In this document: positions 30,998-39,935 of the stretch, in pieces
Layout: every line of letters begins with the position of its first letter
Position numbering within the stretch: the first letter of the stretch is position 1
Notes under the pieces: generated by a model
What the model saw: only the letters and a program-made list of their open reading frames with translations
What the model was told of the DNA's origin: nothing
Database searches by the model: none
Assembly (NCBI GenBank): GCA_000818945.1
Contig: KN805419.1
Location: forward strand, 167,712-231,711
Direction of reading: 5' to 3'
DNA: 64,000 nt
Origin: Schizochytrium sp. CCTCC M209059
Taxonomy: Eukaryota > Sar > Bigyra > Thraustochytrida > Thraustochytriidae
Position numbers and translations under genes: made by a program

Positions 30998-32983
30998 ATG
31001 GCGTCGCTGGCGGAGGCCGTGCCGAAGAAGAGGCGGTCCGGGGCCGCGCGCAAGGAGCGGCTCTCGGCGTCGGCGATTGAAAAGCTGCACGAGATCGAGC
31101 TGTCTCCTTCGGAGACGGTCTCGCTCGCGTTCGAGGAGGGCCCGCTCGGGCTGCAGATCCTGGACGTACCGCGCAAGGGCGTGCTCGTGTGGCAACTCAA
31201 CGGGCAGGCGGCCGCGCTGGGAAACGGGGCGCTTCGCGTCGGATCGCGCGTCGAGGCGGTGGCCGGTGTGTCTTGCGAGAACAAGGACCTCGAGGAGGTC
31301 TTCGAACTTGTCAAGAAGAACCCTCGTCCTCTTGAGATCACCTTTCGGCTGCCCATGACGTCGCGGCCAAGCACGCCCAGGGACGCGCCCATCCCTGCTG
31401 TGGACACCTCGAGAGCGTCGACGCCCTCGTCGACCTCTTCATCGTCGACGGCGGAATCCAAACCCTCAAGCAAGGCAGAACCCGTGTCGCCGTCGACTCC
31501 GCCAGGACAGACGCAGGTGCGACTCGAGCCCGTGAAGCGGTCGGTCTCTACGCGGCTGCGCAACTTTACAGAGTCGGATGCGCATGGCAAGTCCCAAGAA
31601 CTCTCCAAAGAAGCGCTGGATCGCGCGCAGAACCCGCGAAGGAAGGAGGATACGGTGTGCGTGGTTTTTCGCAGCGGACCGCTTGGTCTGCAAATTTCGG
31701 ATGTGGGCAAGCGCGTCTTGGTGACTTCTTTTGAGAACAATCCGGACGGATCAATGGGCCAGGCCGAAAAGTCGGGCATGGTGCACTTCGGATACCAGGT
31801 TGTCAAGGTCGGGCAGTCCGAGTGCGAGGGCATGAGCATGCATCAAATCGGCATGTTGGTACAAAAGCAGAAGCGCCCCGTGGCAATTACCTTTCGTAAG
31901 CTTTACGAGCGGCGCAACCCTGCCGATGATCCTGCGCGTGCTCGGCGGCGGCGACGATCCCAGTCCAAGTCGTCATCAACAGCGACAGCGGCAGCACCAG
32001 CAGCACGAGAAGGAGCGGATGCTGAGCCCGTTGCAGTCCCCCCTTCTGTGGCGTCTGGCATGTCAGAGACTGGATCGTTGGCAGGAATGAGCGAAAACGA
32101 AGGCGAGCCCGAGACGTTGCGCGGAGAATCGGCAACAACTGCGACTCCCGAAGATGAGGACGCGGAGGAGGAAGGCGAGCAGAATGCGATGACTGAGTGT
32201 GAGTGCGGAAACGTTTTGATGCAGGAGAGCGCGCTGTCGAACACGGATCCAATGTACTTTCACTTTGTGATGCTGTGCAAGTCTTCGCAAATCCAGATTC
32301 TGCTTGACCACGAGGCCACGCTCTCTGAAGCGACGGACCCAAGCAAGCATCCAGCCTTCGAGCTGAGCTCGCTGCACATGCCCACGCTGTACAAGCGTGT
32401 TAATGCGGAAGAGATCCAGTTTCCTGATTGGCCGACGTGGATTCGGATGCAGTATTTGGACGCGTACATTTCACAGAGCCAGCGCGTTGACGGAGAGGAC
32501 GATATTGAGAACCCGGACGATCTCTCTCCGGAGCATGCGGCAGTGGCAGCAGCAGAGATTGTTGACGGACCGACGGCTGGCAAGCCCGGAGCGGAAACGT
32601 CAGAGAAGGCGGAGCATGACGAGAGACTCGTGCCACCGAATGAGCAGTGCGCGTATTGCAAGGCTAAGCGCGCGCTGCGGCAGCGGGCGGACATCTTGAA
32701 TGACGACATGTACATTCACTTTGCGCTGCTGTTCAAGACGGTCAAGATCCAGGCAGAGAATTCGACGAGGAACCAGGAGGGCTACGTGGAGTACCTTTCG
32801 AGTGTTGACGTGGAGGATCTTTACCGGTGGTGTCAAAAGGACGGCATTTCTATGCATGAGTGGATGCAGTGGATCAAGAAACAGTGCGCCATCTCCTATG
32901 AGGAGTACCTTTACAAGATCGCGCTTTCGGGCGACGTGGAGATTGACCTGCGCGACATGATCAAAGAGAGTGTGCCTGCTTGA
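30998..32983 (+). CDS. Double PDZ-like protein with a duplicated unknown domain
   Basis: 661 residues from the ATG at 30998; an upstream in-frame ATG at 30836 would add 54 residues but lies inside a repeated promoter element. Two PDZ-like domains are visible. PDZ1 at about residues 40-118 has GPLGLQILDV and RVEAVAGVSC; PDZ2 at about 219-303 has GPLGLQISDV and QVVKVGQSEC. Ser/Pro-rich and acidic linkers separate them. The C-terminal third holds two copies of a ~95-residue unit (about 399-494 and 547-646). Each opens with a Cys pair (CECGN, CAYCK), then MYFHFVMLCKSSQIQ or MYIHFALLFKTVKIQ, and ends with a Trp-containing helix (WPTWIRMQYLDAYI, MHEWMQWIKKQCAI). I do not recognise this unit. The protein is probably a cytoplasmic scaffold. 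Confidence 0.75.
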   Translation: MASLAEAVPKKRRSGAARKERLSASAIEKLHEIELSPSETVSLAFEEGPLGLQILDVPRKGVLVWQLNGQAAALGNGALRVGSRVEAVAGVSCENKDLEEVFELVKKNPRPLEITFRLPMTSRPSTPRDAPIPAVDTSRASTPSSTSSSSTAESKPSSKAEPVSPSTPPGQTQVRLEPVKRSVSTRLRNFTESDAHGKSQELSKEALDRAQNPRRKEDTVCVVFRSGPLGLQISDVGKRVLVTSFENNPDGSMGQAEKSGMVHFGYQVVKVGQSECEGMSMHQIGMLVQKQKRPVAITFRKLYERRNPADDPARARRRRRSQSKSSSTATAAAPAAREGADAEPVAVPPSVASGMSETGSLAGMSENEGEPETLRGESATTATPEDEDAEEEGEQNAMTECECGNVLMQESALSNTDPMYFHFVMLCKSSQIQILLDHEATLSEATDPSKHPAFELSSLHMPTLYKRVNAEEIQFPDWPTWIRMQYLDAYISQSQRVDGEDDIENPDDLSPEHAAVAAAEIVDGPTAGKPGAETSEKAEHDERLVPPNEQCAYCKAKRALRQRADILNDDMYIHFALLFKTVKIQAENSTRNQEGYVEYLSSVDVEDLYRWCQKDGISMHEWMQWIKKQCAISYEEYLYKIALSGDVEIDLRDMIKESVPA

Positions 32984-33647
32984 GCCGAGTCTGTCTCTTG
33001 CTTTATCCCGAACATACATAATACATGAATTGAGCATTGCATACTGTCTGGTTGATGTGTACCTTTTGAATGTGCTGCCTGTGAGAGGGGCCTGAATCTG
33101 AAGAGAGAGGCTTGGATAAGATGAGGGGGGTTTAACTAAGATGAAAGGGGGCTTGATTAGATGAAAGGGGGTTGGATAAGATGAGAGGGGCTGAGATAGG
33201 ATGAGAGGGGCTTGGACTTTCCCCCCCCTTCCCCCCACCCCACCCCGCCCCTTCCTCATTTTTTCCCGTGGAATAGGCCAAGGAAAAGGTGGAAGAAAAG
33301 GCTGACGGAAAAGCTGACGAAAAGACTAGAAAAGGTGTTTCTTTCTTCTTCCTTTCTCATTCCAAAGGCGCTTTGGATGACGTGTAAGAGTCATTGTGAT
33401 CGAGATTCTCTACCAAGGAAGGATGACAAATATGCTTTCCCTGCGAATGACCGCAAGCGGTACCACAGGTTCCTCTCTGTAGTATTAAGAGTAGGCAACG
33501 TATTGATGAGTGAAAAAAAAGAAAGAAAAAGAAAAAGAACAAGGAAAGGAGAAAGCGTCATCGCAATAAGAAGACTCTGCGAGAAAAAGACATATGTAAC
33601 ACTTACAAAGAGAGAATAAAGGTCTACTGTGCGTGCGCACAAAGTGA
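32984..33647. other. Gap between convergent genes
   Basis: Holds a G-rich tandem repeat (33110-33216), a C-rich block near 33219-33250 and an A-rich AAAGAAAGAAAAAG region near 33510. No gene is supported. Confidence 0.5.
33110..33216 (+). repeat. G-rich ~20-bp tandem repeat
   Basis: About five imperfect units of the type TTGGATAAGATGARAGGGG, each ending in a run of four to six G. It lies in the shared 3' region of the PDZ and PNO1 genes. Confidence 0.8.
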
Positions 33648-34364
33648 TCAAAAGCGCTCGTTCATGCGGCTGGCGACGGTCCGCATCTGGTTGTAAACCT
33701 TGCCGGGAGGCGCACCAAGGATGAGTTTGCAGATGGCGTCACGCGCAATTTTGATGTTCTGGAAGGAGCCGAGAATGTGAATGCGCTGGTCAGCAACGAC
33801 GATGCGGGTACGAGTAGCATTCTCAATCGCGTACTTGGTCTTTCCGCCCTGGCCGGCAATACGACCAATTGCGCGCGAAAGATGGTCACCGTGGAGCATT
33901 TTCACATCCTTGACCTCGAAGCTGTCGACAAAGAGGTCCTCAAGACGCAGGAGGGCAACAGCATCCTGAACATCAAAACCCATGGCAAAGGCCTGGACAA
34001 AGTCTGCGGCGCGGGCAAGGGCACCGGGGTCGTCGGTCTCTGGCGAAGTCTTCATTTCGACGCTACGCGACTTGGGGTTGAAGCGGACGTGAAGTTTCAT
34101 GTGCTGCACAAGCGGGGTAAGGATGTTCTCCCACTGCTTTTGGAGTGGGGTGTATCGGTGCGGGGGAATGCGCACGCGACGGTACTGTGTCTCTCCGCCG
34201 GCGACCTGCTCCGCGGTGAGGGGCGCAAACTTGATGCGGTTGCCCGGCCCAAGCTCGTTGTTGTTGGTGTTGTTGTTGGTGTTGCTAACGTTGCCAGCGG
34301 CGCTGGCGGCGAGGGCCTCCTGGACCATGCTCTCCTGAACGATAAGGCCCGAGTCGATCTCCAT
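33648..34364 (-). CDS. PNO1: PNO1/DIM2, KH-domain 40S ribosome assembly factor
   Basis: Binds pre-18S rRNA near its 3' end and works with the NOB1 nuclease in 40S maturation, in nucleolus and cytoplasm. 238 residues from the ATG at 34362-34364; the longer frame begins with GTG. After a short Asn-rich N-terminus the family sequence starts at RRVRIPPHRYTPLQKQWENI. FNPKSRSVEMKTSPETDDPGAL (read in two parts) is the first, degenerate KH region. The canonical KH2 part includes DHLSRAIGRIAGQGGKTKYAIEN and RTRIVVADQRIHILGSFQNIK, ending in PPGKVYNQMRTVASRMNERF. Nearly every family block is present. It is divergent from the SET gene across 467 bp. Confidence 0.96.
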   Translation of the reverse strand: MEIDSGLIVQESMVQEALAASAAGNVSNTNNNTNNNELGPGNRIKFAPLTAEQVAGGETQYRRVRIPPHRYTPLQKQWENILTPLVQHMKLHVRFNPKSRSVEMKTSPETDDPGALARAADFVQAFAMGFDVQDAVALLRLEDLFVDSFEVKDVKMLHGDHLSRAIGRIAGQGGKTKYAIENATRTRIVVADQRIHILGSFQNIKIARDAICKLILGAPPGKVYNQMRTVASRMNERF

Positions 34365-34831
34365 CTTCTCTTCTTCTTTACTCTCGTGCAGTTCGAGCGC
34401 GCAAAACGAGCGAGCGAGCGAGCGAGCAGCGGAGAGCGCGAGGTGACGAGTTCCTCTTGAGCGCGACTTGCGAAGGTTGGCGCGTCTACGAGCGCGTCCG
34501 CAGCGAGCGCGAGCGCGTGCGACCAGAAAGGAGTTCTGTCCTCGCCGCCACCCAAAAATCACTCGCTGCTCGAAAAGTTCCCCGTGTTTCCTCTGCGCAA
34601 CTCCAATTGTCTTCACATTTCGTCACCTCATCGAGGCCATTGGCGAGCGAGCCGAGCGACGAGGCAAACGAGAATTGCTCGCTCAAATCCAATCGCTCGC
34701 CGGGCGTCGCGCTTTTGCAGTACGCGCGTCTCTGAGAGCGAGACGGACGCGAACAAGTTGCAAGAGTCAAGCTTTTGAGGCGCGGCGGGGTCGAGCGGGA
34801 AGTAGGAAAGCGGAGGACGGCCGCGTCCACC
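34365..34831. promoter_or_regulatory. Bidirectional promoter region, PNO1 / SET gene
   Basis: 467 bp between divergent ATGs, with GCGAGCGAGCGAGCGAGC near 34409-34428. No gene lies between, so the two genes probably share regulatory DNA. Confidence 0.55.
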
Positions 34832-36283
34832 ATGACGACGCAGCGCGTGAAGGCGCTCGAGGCGTTCTTGGAGCAACATGGCGCATCTTGGGCTCGTGGG
34901 AAAGTGGAAATGACGACGAAAGGCGTGGTGCATGGATTTGGCGTCGTTGCCAAGTCCACGATCGCCGAAGGCGAGGAGGTTTTTCGTATTCCGCGCGAGG
35001 CCGCCTTTGGTGCGGGGCTCTTGGCCGGGACGAGCGAGAACGAGAGCGATGACAACAACGAGAACGTGAACGAAGACGAGGTGGAGCACCGTGACTCTCA
35101 AATGTCGCATGCTCTGTTACTGCTTGCAGAGCGCGCCAAGGTCAGCGAAACGTCGCCGTGGGCTCCGCTTTGGGCAACGCTGCCTGAACCCTCGACGTAC
35201 GAGGACTTGCCGTGGCTGTGGCGTGGGAAGCGTGGCGAGGCGGTCAAAGGCACAGCCCTGGAGCTGCCTATTGCGAACAAAAAAACTCGTATCGAGGAGG
35301 AGTGGAAAGCTTTGGTAGCACGTGGCGAGACGAGTGTGGATCTTGAATCGTACGCTCATGCGTGTGGCGTTATTATGTCGCATCTGAATCCCTTTTTCGG
35401 GGGCGCTGTTGTACCCTTTGTGTACATGCTCAATTGCAGTAATACGAATGAGCCGAACGTGGAGTTTGAGTCTGAAGAAACAGAGGAAGGGAACGAAGTT
35501 GTGGTGGGTCGTGCTGTTTGCGATATTGCTGCCGGCGAGGAACTTACGCAGGCTTATGGCAATGACATTTCCAATGCAGAGCTTGTGTATCGGTGCGGCT
35601 TTGCCCTGCCCCAAGCCGAGCTTCGTGATGTGGTGGACGTGGGCTACGCAAGTGAAGTGCAAGCAGGCAAGGAGCGGATACAAGAGGTCAATTTGCTTCA
35701 ACGCGCAGGTGTGATTGCGGCTTGCGCTTGGGACGGCTTGGAAGATGTCCTCACCATTGAGGTGAGCAAGGATTCTGGTCTGACCGAGCTTCGTGTGGCT
35801 TGCGCGGTACGGGGCCTTGATGACGCAACTTTGGCTAAATTTTGCGAGTACTGTGGTCTTAGCGGTGCGGAGGCATCGCCACTGAGTGCAGGCAAGGCCG
35901 CGGGTCTTTCGGTAAAGAAGCAGCGGCTGGATGAGATGGACTGTGTCGCTGTGCTTTTGTGTGCGTGTCTGGATGCGGTTGAGCGTGGGGAGTGGCCTCC
36001 AAGCACTGCCAAGTCGCATGCGGCGATGCTGGGTGCGGCGCGCAAGAGTGAAGCAAGCAAAGATGGGGATGATGAGGACGACGATGATGATGAGGATGAA
36101 GTGTTGTGGGATGTCTTGTGCCCTGTGTTGGCCAGCAAGGCGGTTCAACATGCGTCAGAAATTCTGCGCGCACGAATGGCGCGTATCGAGGCGAGTGCGA
36201 GCGCACGATCTGGAGAAGTCGCGATGGAGCAATTGGCAGCGGCAGAAACCAAGCTTTTGAATTCAGTATTGCAAAGGACATGA
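34832..36283 (+). CDS. SET-domain protein methyltransferase, SETD6/RKM4-like
   Basis: 483 residues from ATG 34832; the upstream extension starts with TTG. The N-terminal part (about residues 25-60) has the SET opening KGVVHGFGVVAKSTIAEGEEVFRIP. A helical insert follows (HALLLLAERA, SPWAPLWATLPEP, PWLWRG), as in the SETD6/RKM4/LSMT group. The SET core continues with HACGVIMSHLNPFFGG, FVYMLNCSNTNEPNVEFE, GEELTQAYGNDISNAELVYRCGFA. The C-terminal ~220 residues are helical and resemble the Rubisco LSMT substrate-binding region, with an acidic patch near 410-425. Such enzymes methylate lysines on ribosomal proteins or Rubisco. The usual Asn-His after the MLN block is Asn201-Cys202 here. Target unknown. 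Confidence 0.85.
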   Translation: MTTQRVKALEAFLEQHGASWARGKVEMTTKGVVHGFGVVAKSTIAEGEEVFRIPREAAFGAGLLAGTSENESDDNNENVNEDEVEHRDSQMSHALLLLAERAKVSETSPWAPLWATLPEPSTYEDLPWLWRGKRGEAVKGTALELPIANKKTRIEEEWKALVARGETSVDLESYAHACGVIMSHLNPFFGGAVVPFVYMLNCSNTNEPNVEFESEETEEGNEVVVGRAVCDIAAGEELTQAYGNDISNAELVYRCGFALPQAELRDVVDVGYASEVQAGKERIQEVNLLQRAGVIAACAWDGLEDVLTIEVSKDSGLTELRVACAVRGLDDATLAKFCEYCGLSGAEASPLSAGKAAGLSVKKQRLDEMDCVAVLLCACLDAVERGEWPPSTAKSHAAMLGAARKSEASKDGDDEDDDDDEDEVLWDVLCPVLASKAVQHASEILRARMARIEASASARSGEVAMEQLAAAETKLLNSVLQRT

Positions 36284-36828
36284 CGCGAATGCGGCCTGAC
36301 CGCGCTCCCCTATCCTCCTAAAAATAAAAGTCTCCGTGAAAGAGATTTATTTGGGAGACAAAGAGCTCAACAGAAATGAAAAATGCACCAAAGCAAGACA
36401 AGGCAACGCAAGACGAAAAAGTTCAGTGGGAGCTAGCTGTGGCGAGTCAAGAAAGATGAGTATGTGGAAAGAAGAAAGAACAATGGTGTGACATCTTGTA
36501 GAGAATTCATTAGTTTTGTACACAACTTCAGTCAGATTCAATCAGATTGAGCAGGTAGCTGAGTTTGGCGCAAGGACATCTATAAAAAGGGAGACAAGTA
36601 TCCCTTTACTCCTTGCGCAGGTCATATGCGCGTTCACGCGTACAGACTCGAATGCCTTGGTGAGTGGTGTGTGATGTGTGAAGATCTCACGACGGGCGAG
36701 ACGAGACGAGAGGGGCGATCGCGAAACAAAGGGGTAAAACGAGGAAAAGGGTAGAACGTAAGAGAAGCAAAGCAGCGCTGTTGGGCGCGAAAAGGGGGTC
36801 TCGCAGTAAAGCAAAAAGTATGGGGGCT
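36284..36828. other. Gap between convergent genes
   Basis: Shared 3' region of the SET gene and the P-loop gene. AAAAATAAAAG at about 36322 follows the SET stop and may serve in polyadenylation. No gene is supported. Confidence 0.5.
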
Positions 36829-37647
36829 TTACTTGGAGGCAACGGCCGAGCCCATGCGGTTGGTAACCTGGAGGGTCGAGTTATGTTGGTCGACGACGTC
36901 GAGCAACTTTTCAATGTCGATGTGCTGGGCGTAATGGTCAGCAACGATCGCAGTGCGCTCGCGGTCCTCAGGACGGAGCTTGTGGACTTGCTTGCCAAGA
37001 TCTTGAAGATCCGGGATGCAGCCGAGCACCTGGACGTCGCAGTACTCCTCGAGCGTGCGCTGGGTGTAGTGCTGGACCTCCTCGAGCTTGTCGGGGCGCA
37101 CCTTGTTGATGATGACACCACGGACCGAGGTTCCCTCCATGTTGCAAAAGCCATTGTTGAGGAAAAACTGGTCGAGCGTGTTGCCGATGCCGCCGTTGAG
37201 CACGAGAACAATGGGGAGGCCGAGCGAGCGAGCGACGCGGGCGTTGCTAAGGCCAACGCTGGCGCCCACGCCGCAATGGCCGGTGCCCTCAACGACGGTG
37301 AACTCGTGCGAGTCGTGGACGCGGGCAAAGGACTCCTCAATGGTCTGGAGCTCGCGCGATGCCGAGATACGGCCCTCGAGGGAAGCCTTGGTGTATCCCT
37401 TTTTGATGAGGACAGGGCTCATGTCGGCGTAGTCAGCGTCGCAGCCAAAGAGCTCCTTGAAGATGGGGGCATCCTTGTCGACGCTGCGGAGGCCATCCCT
37501 GGCCTGGACCTGGACAGACTTTTGGCCGACAGGCTTGATGTAGCCCACACGGTCAAAGACACCTTGGAGCGAGCGTACGAGTCCCGAGCTGGAGCAGGTC
37601 TTACCCGTGTGCTGGGACGAGGCCGCCACGAAGAGCGCGCGCCGCAT
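36829..37647 (-). CDS. BioD/Pta-N-like P-loop protein (AAA_26 type)
   Basis: 272 residues from the ATG at 37645-37647; the longer frame starts with TTG. The N-terminus MRRALFVAASSQHTGKTCSS has the deviant Walker A arrangement of dethiobiotin synthetase and related P-loop enzymes. Further on, VGYIKPVGQKS recalls the KPV motif that follows the P-loop, FTVVEGTGHCGVGASVGLSNARVA the Walker-B/GxGH segment, and LVLNGGIGNTLDQ and GVIINKV the core strands. The arrangement resembles the N-terminal domain of long phosphate acetyltransferases or cobyrinic-acid synthase relatives more than true BioD. No acetyltransferase domain is attached. Function is therefore open: an ATP-dependent ligase or a regulator. 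Confidence 0.7.
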   Translation of the reverse strand: MRRALFVAASSQHTGKTCSSSGLVRSLQGVFDRVGYIKPVGQKSVQVQARDGLRSVDKDAPIFKELFGCDADYADMSPVLIKKGYTKASLEGRISASRELQTIEESFARVHDSHEFTVVEGTGHCGVGASVGLSNARVARSLGLPIVLVLNGGIGNTLDQFFLNNGFCNMEGTSVRGVIINKVRPDKLEEVQHYTQRTLEEYCDVQVLGCIPDLQDLGKQVHKLRPEDRERTAIVADHYAQHIDIEKLLDVVDQHNSTLQVTNRMGSAVASK

Positions 37648-38078
37648 TTTCGTCGCGAGCTCTTTCTGCTTCGACAGCTTGCTAAGGCCGGACTCCCGAG
37701 CTGACACGCGCGAGCACGAGTGCAAGCGCGTACACTTGGGCCCGTGCTGGGTGTTCTGGCAAGAGGAAAAAAAGAAAAAAAAAAGAAATGGGTCTCCCTC
37801 CGCGCGGAGATGTGTGTGCGTGTGTGTATGTGCGCGCGAGAGAATTTCTTTTTCTTTTCTTTTCCCTTTCCTTTTTTTTTTTCTCCTTGACCAGTTTTTT
37901 TTTTTTTAGGTCGGTCGCGTCCCTTGCGGTTACGCCGCCACTCTCGCTCACCTCACCTCAACGACACCTCCGCCTCGCCTCGCCGCGCGGCCGCGCCCTT
38001 CGCACCGACTTTGCGGCGCTCGGGAGCTCGGTGCTGGCAGCAGGTCTCTCGTGCCTGGCGCGCATGCGATGGCCGCCT

Positions 38079-38104
38079 GTCTGTCTGTCTGTCTGTCTGT
38101 CTGT
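38079..38104 (+). repeat. TCTG microsatellite
   Basis: Six to seven tandem TCTG units in the gene-poor region. Confidence 0.85.
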
Positions 38105-39051
38105 CCTCTTCCCCGCCCTGCTGTTCCTCCTCCTTGCCGCTGCTTCCGCTGCTTTCGCTGCTTTTGCTGCCTGCCTGGAGACGGCCAGTCGGCGCGGCCT
38201 CGCCAGTTTCTGGGCGAAGCGTTGCGGGTTTGGCCGCGCTCTGCCTGAAGCGCTGCCGGTCGCACCGGGCGACCGACCGCAGACCGCGCGAGGCGTAAGA
38301 CACCGTCGGTCTCCAGCCGGCAGGCAGGAATAAGAGAAAAACCAAAAACCCGTCCCAGCCGAGCGACCAGTCTGGCTGGCTTGTGCATGCTTTTTTTTTT
38401 TTCCTTTTTTTTCGAATTTTCTTTTGGCATTGTTCCCACGAGAAAGACGACGCGAGGCGCCGCGCGGCGTACGTACGCGTACCCCCTATGAATTACCCTA
38501 GCAAGGCCATACGACCCCCCGCGGCCGGGCGGGCCGCCGCCCGACGCGCGCGGCGGCACCGCTCCTACCGGACGCTAGCCGCTTCCCGCGTGTCAGTAAA
38601 TGACGTCCGCCGGGTCCGGTGCGCGCGCGGCCGGGGGTCAGCTGCGTGCAGTTTTCTCCCGTTTTCCTCCTCTGCCTCTCAGAACCGGGGCTGGTGGCGG
38701 GAAAGGGACTCGCCGCGGAGGGAGCGAGGGAGGCGCAGAGGAGAGAGAGAGTCGTTGGCGCGGCTGCGGGCGCCCTTGCGGGAAGGGCGCGCGCCGCACG
38801 ACGCAAGCGGCCACGTCTGCACACGCAGTGCACAGAGAGGCAGGCAGGCAGGCGGTGATGGCGCCAGCGGCGGAGAGAGGGACGAGGCGTATGCGACGCG
38901 CGAAGGCTGGAGGGGAAGCTGCAGCTTTGGCGGGCACCGTGTGTGGGGGGGAGGGTGCGGGGGAAAGCGGTCCCACAGAGTTCGTGACGAGGGCGGCTAA
39001 GTCCCGCAGAGCGAGGCACGGCCGTCGGCGGGAAAGTAGAGAACCCGCGGC

Positions 39052-39066
39052 CGCAAGTGGAGAATT
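39052..39066 (+). promoter_or_regulatory. Orphan CGCAAGTGGAGAATT element
   Basis: Matches 14 of 15 positions of the copies at 30824-30838 and 8286-8300 (reverse) but has no recognised gene within 1.4 kb on the left or 2.7 kb on the right. It may mark the promoter of an unrecognised transcript. Confidence 0.5.
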
Positions 39067-39908
39067 CGGCGCGGGAAAGGGCCGCAAAGCGCCGTGGGAG
39101 GTGCGGTGTGGGGTGGGGTGACGCGCGGCACTGGCCTGAGGCTGGTTCTGAACAGGTATGCGCATCGATGGATCAATCCATCGACTCATCGACATCGCCA
39201 TCATCGTATCGACGCCGCCGCGCTGGCGGTGCAGCGTTGCTTTATGAAAATCAACTTTTCCAAAAACCTGGCAGGCACGCGCGACCTCTCCTCAGGCTTG
39301 CGGCGCTTTCATTTCTTCTGAAGCGCGCGTCACGGCGGCACACCGAGGCCATGACGCGTCGACCGCAAGGCGCGGACCATTTGCCTGCTGCTCTGCTCTG
39401 GGTCGTATCGTCACTGATTCTCCTTCTGTAAAATAAAGTGCATATTCCGGATGCGAGAGTGACTGCGACGACGAGTCCCGCGGGGCGACTGACAGACAGA
39501 TAGACAGACAGATCAGATCAAATCAGATCAGATAGACGCCAGTGCAAAGGAAGGCGCCGCGGATCGCAGTCGATCTCGTCCCGGTCGGGCCCCGGTCGGG
39601 GCATGGTCGCACGCGTAGCGGTATGAGCGGCAAGGAGGAACGGGTCTGGCGCGTCGTCGTTGCCGAATCCGATTGATCGATCGAGCGACTGGAGCGACTG
39701 CGAGCGATCGAGCGAATGACCAAATGAAAGTTCGATTGGATTGACATGACAGTAGCGCGTGGGCAAGTGAGCGGGCGACTGCAAGCGAGCGGCCGAATAA
39801 GTGATCGACAACGACCACGATGCCAAGAAAATGGTTTTTTTCCAACGTGAACGAAGATACTTGTAGGCGAAAACTTGATGCTGTGCGTTTCTGGTGAATG
39901 AAAGGATG

Positions 39909-39935
39909 CTCAGAGAGAGAGAGAGAGAGAGAGAT
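39909..39935 (+). repeat. GA microsatellite
   Basis: About twelve tandem GA units in the gene-poor region. Confidence 0.85.

Noticed and set aside
36829..37725. Longer P-loop protein from 37725
   Set aside because: That start is TTG. The ATG at 37647 leaves the P-loop strand right at the N-terminus, as in relatives.
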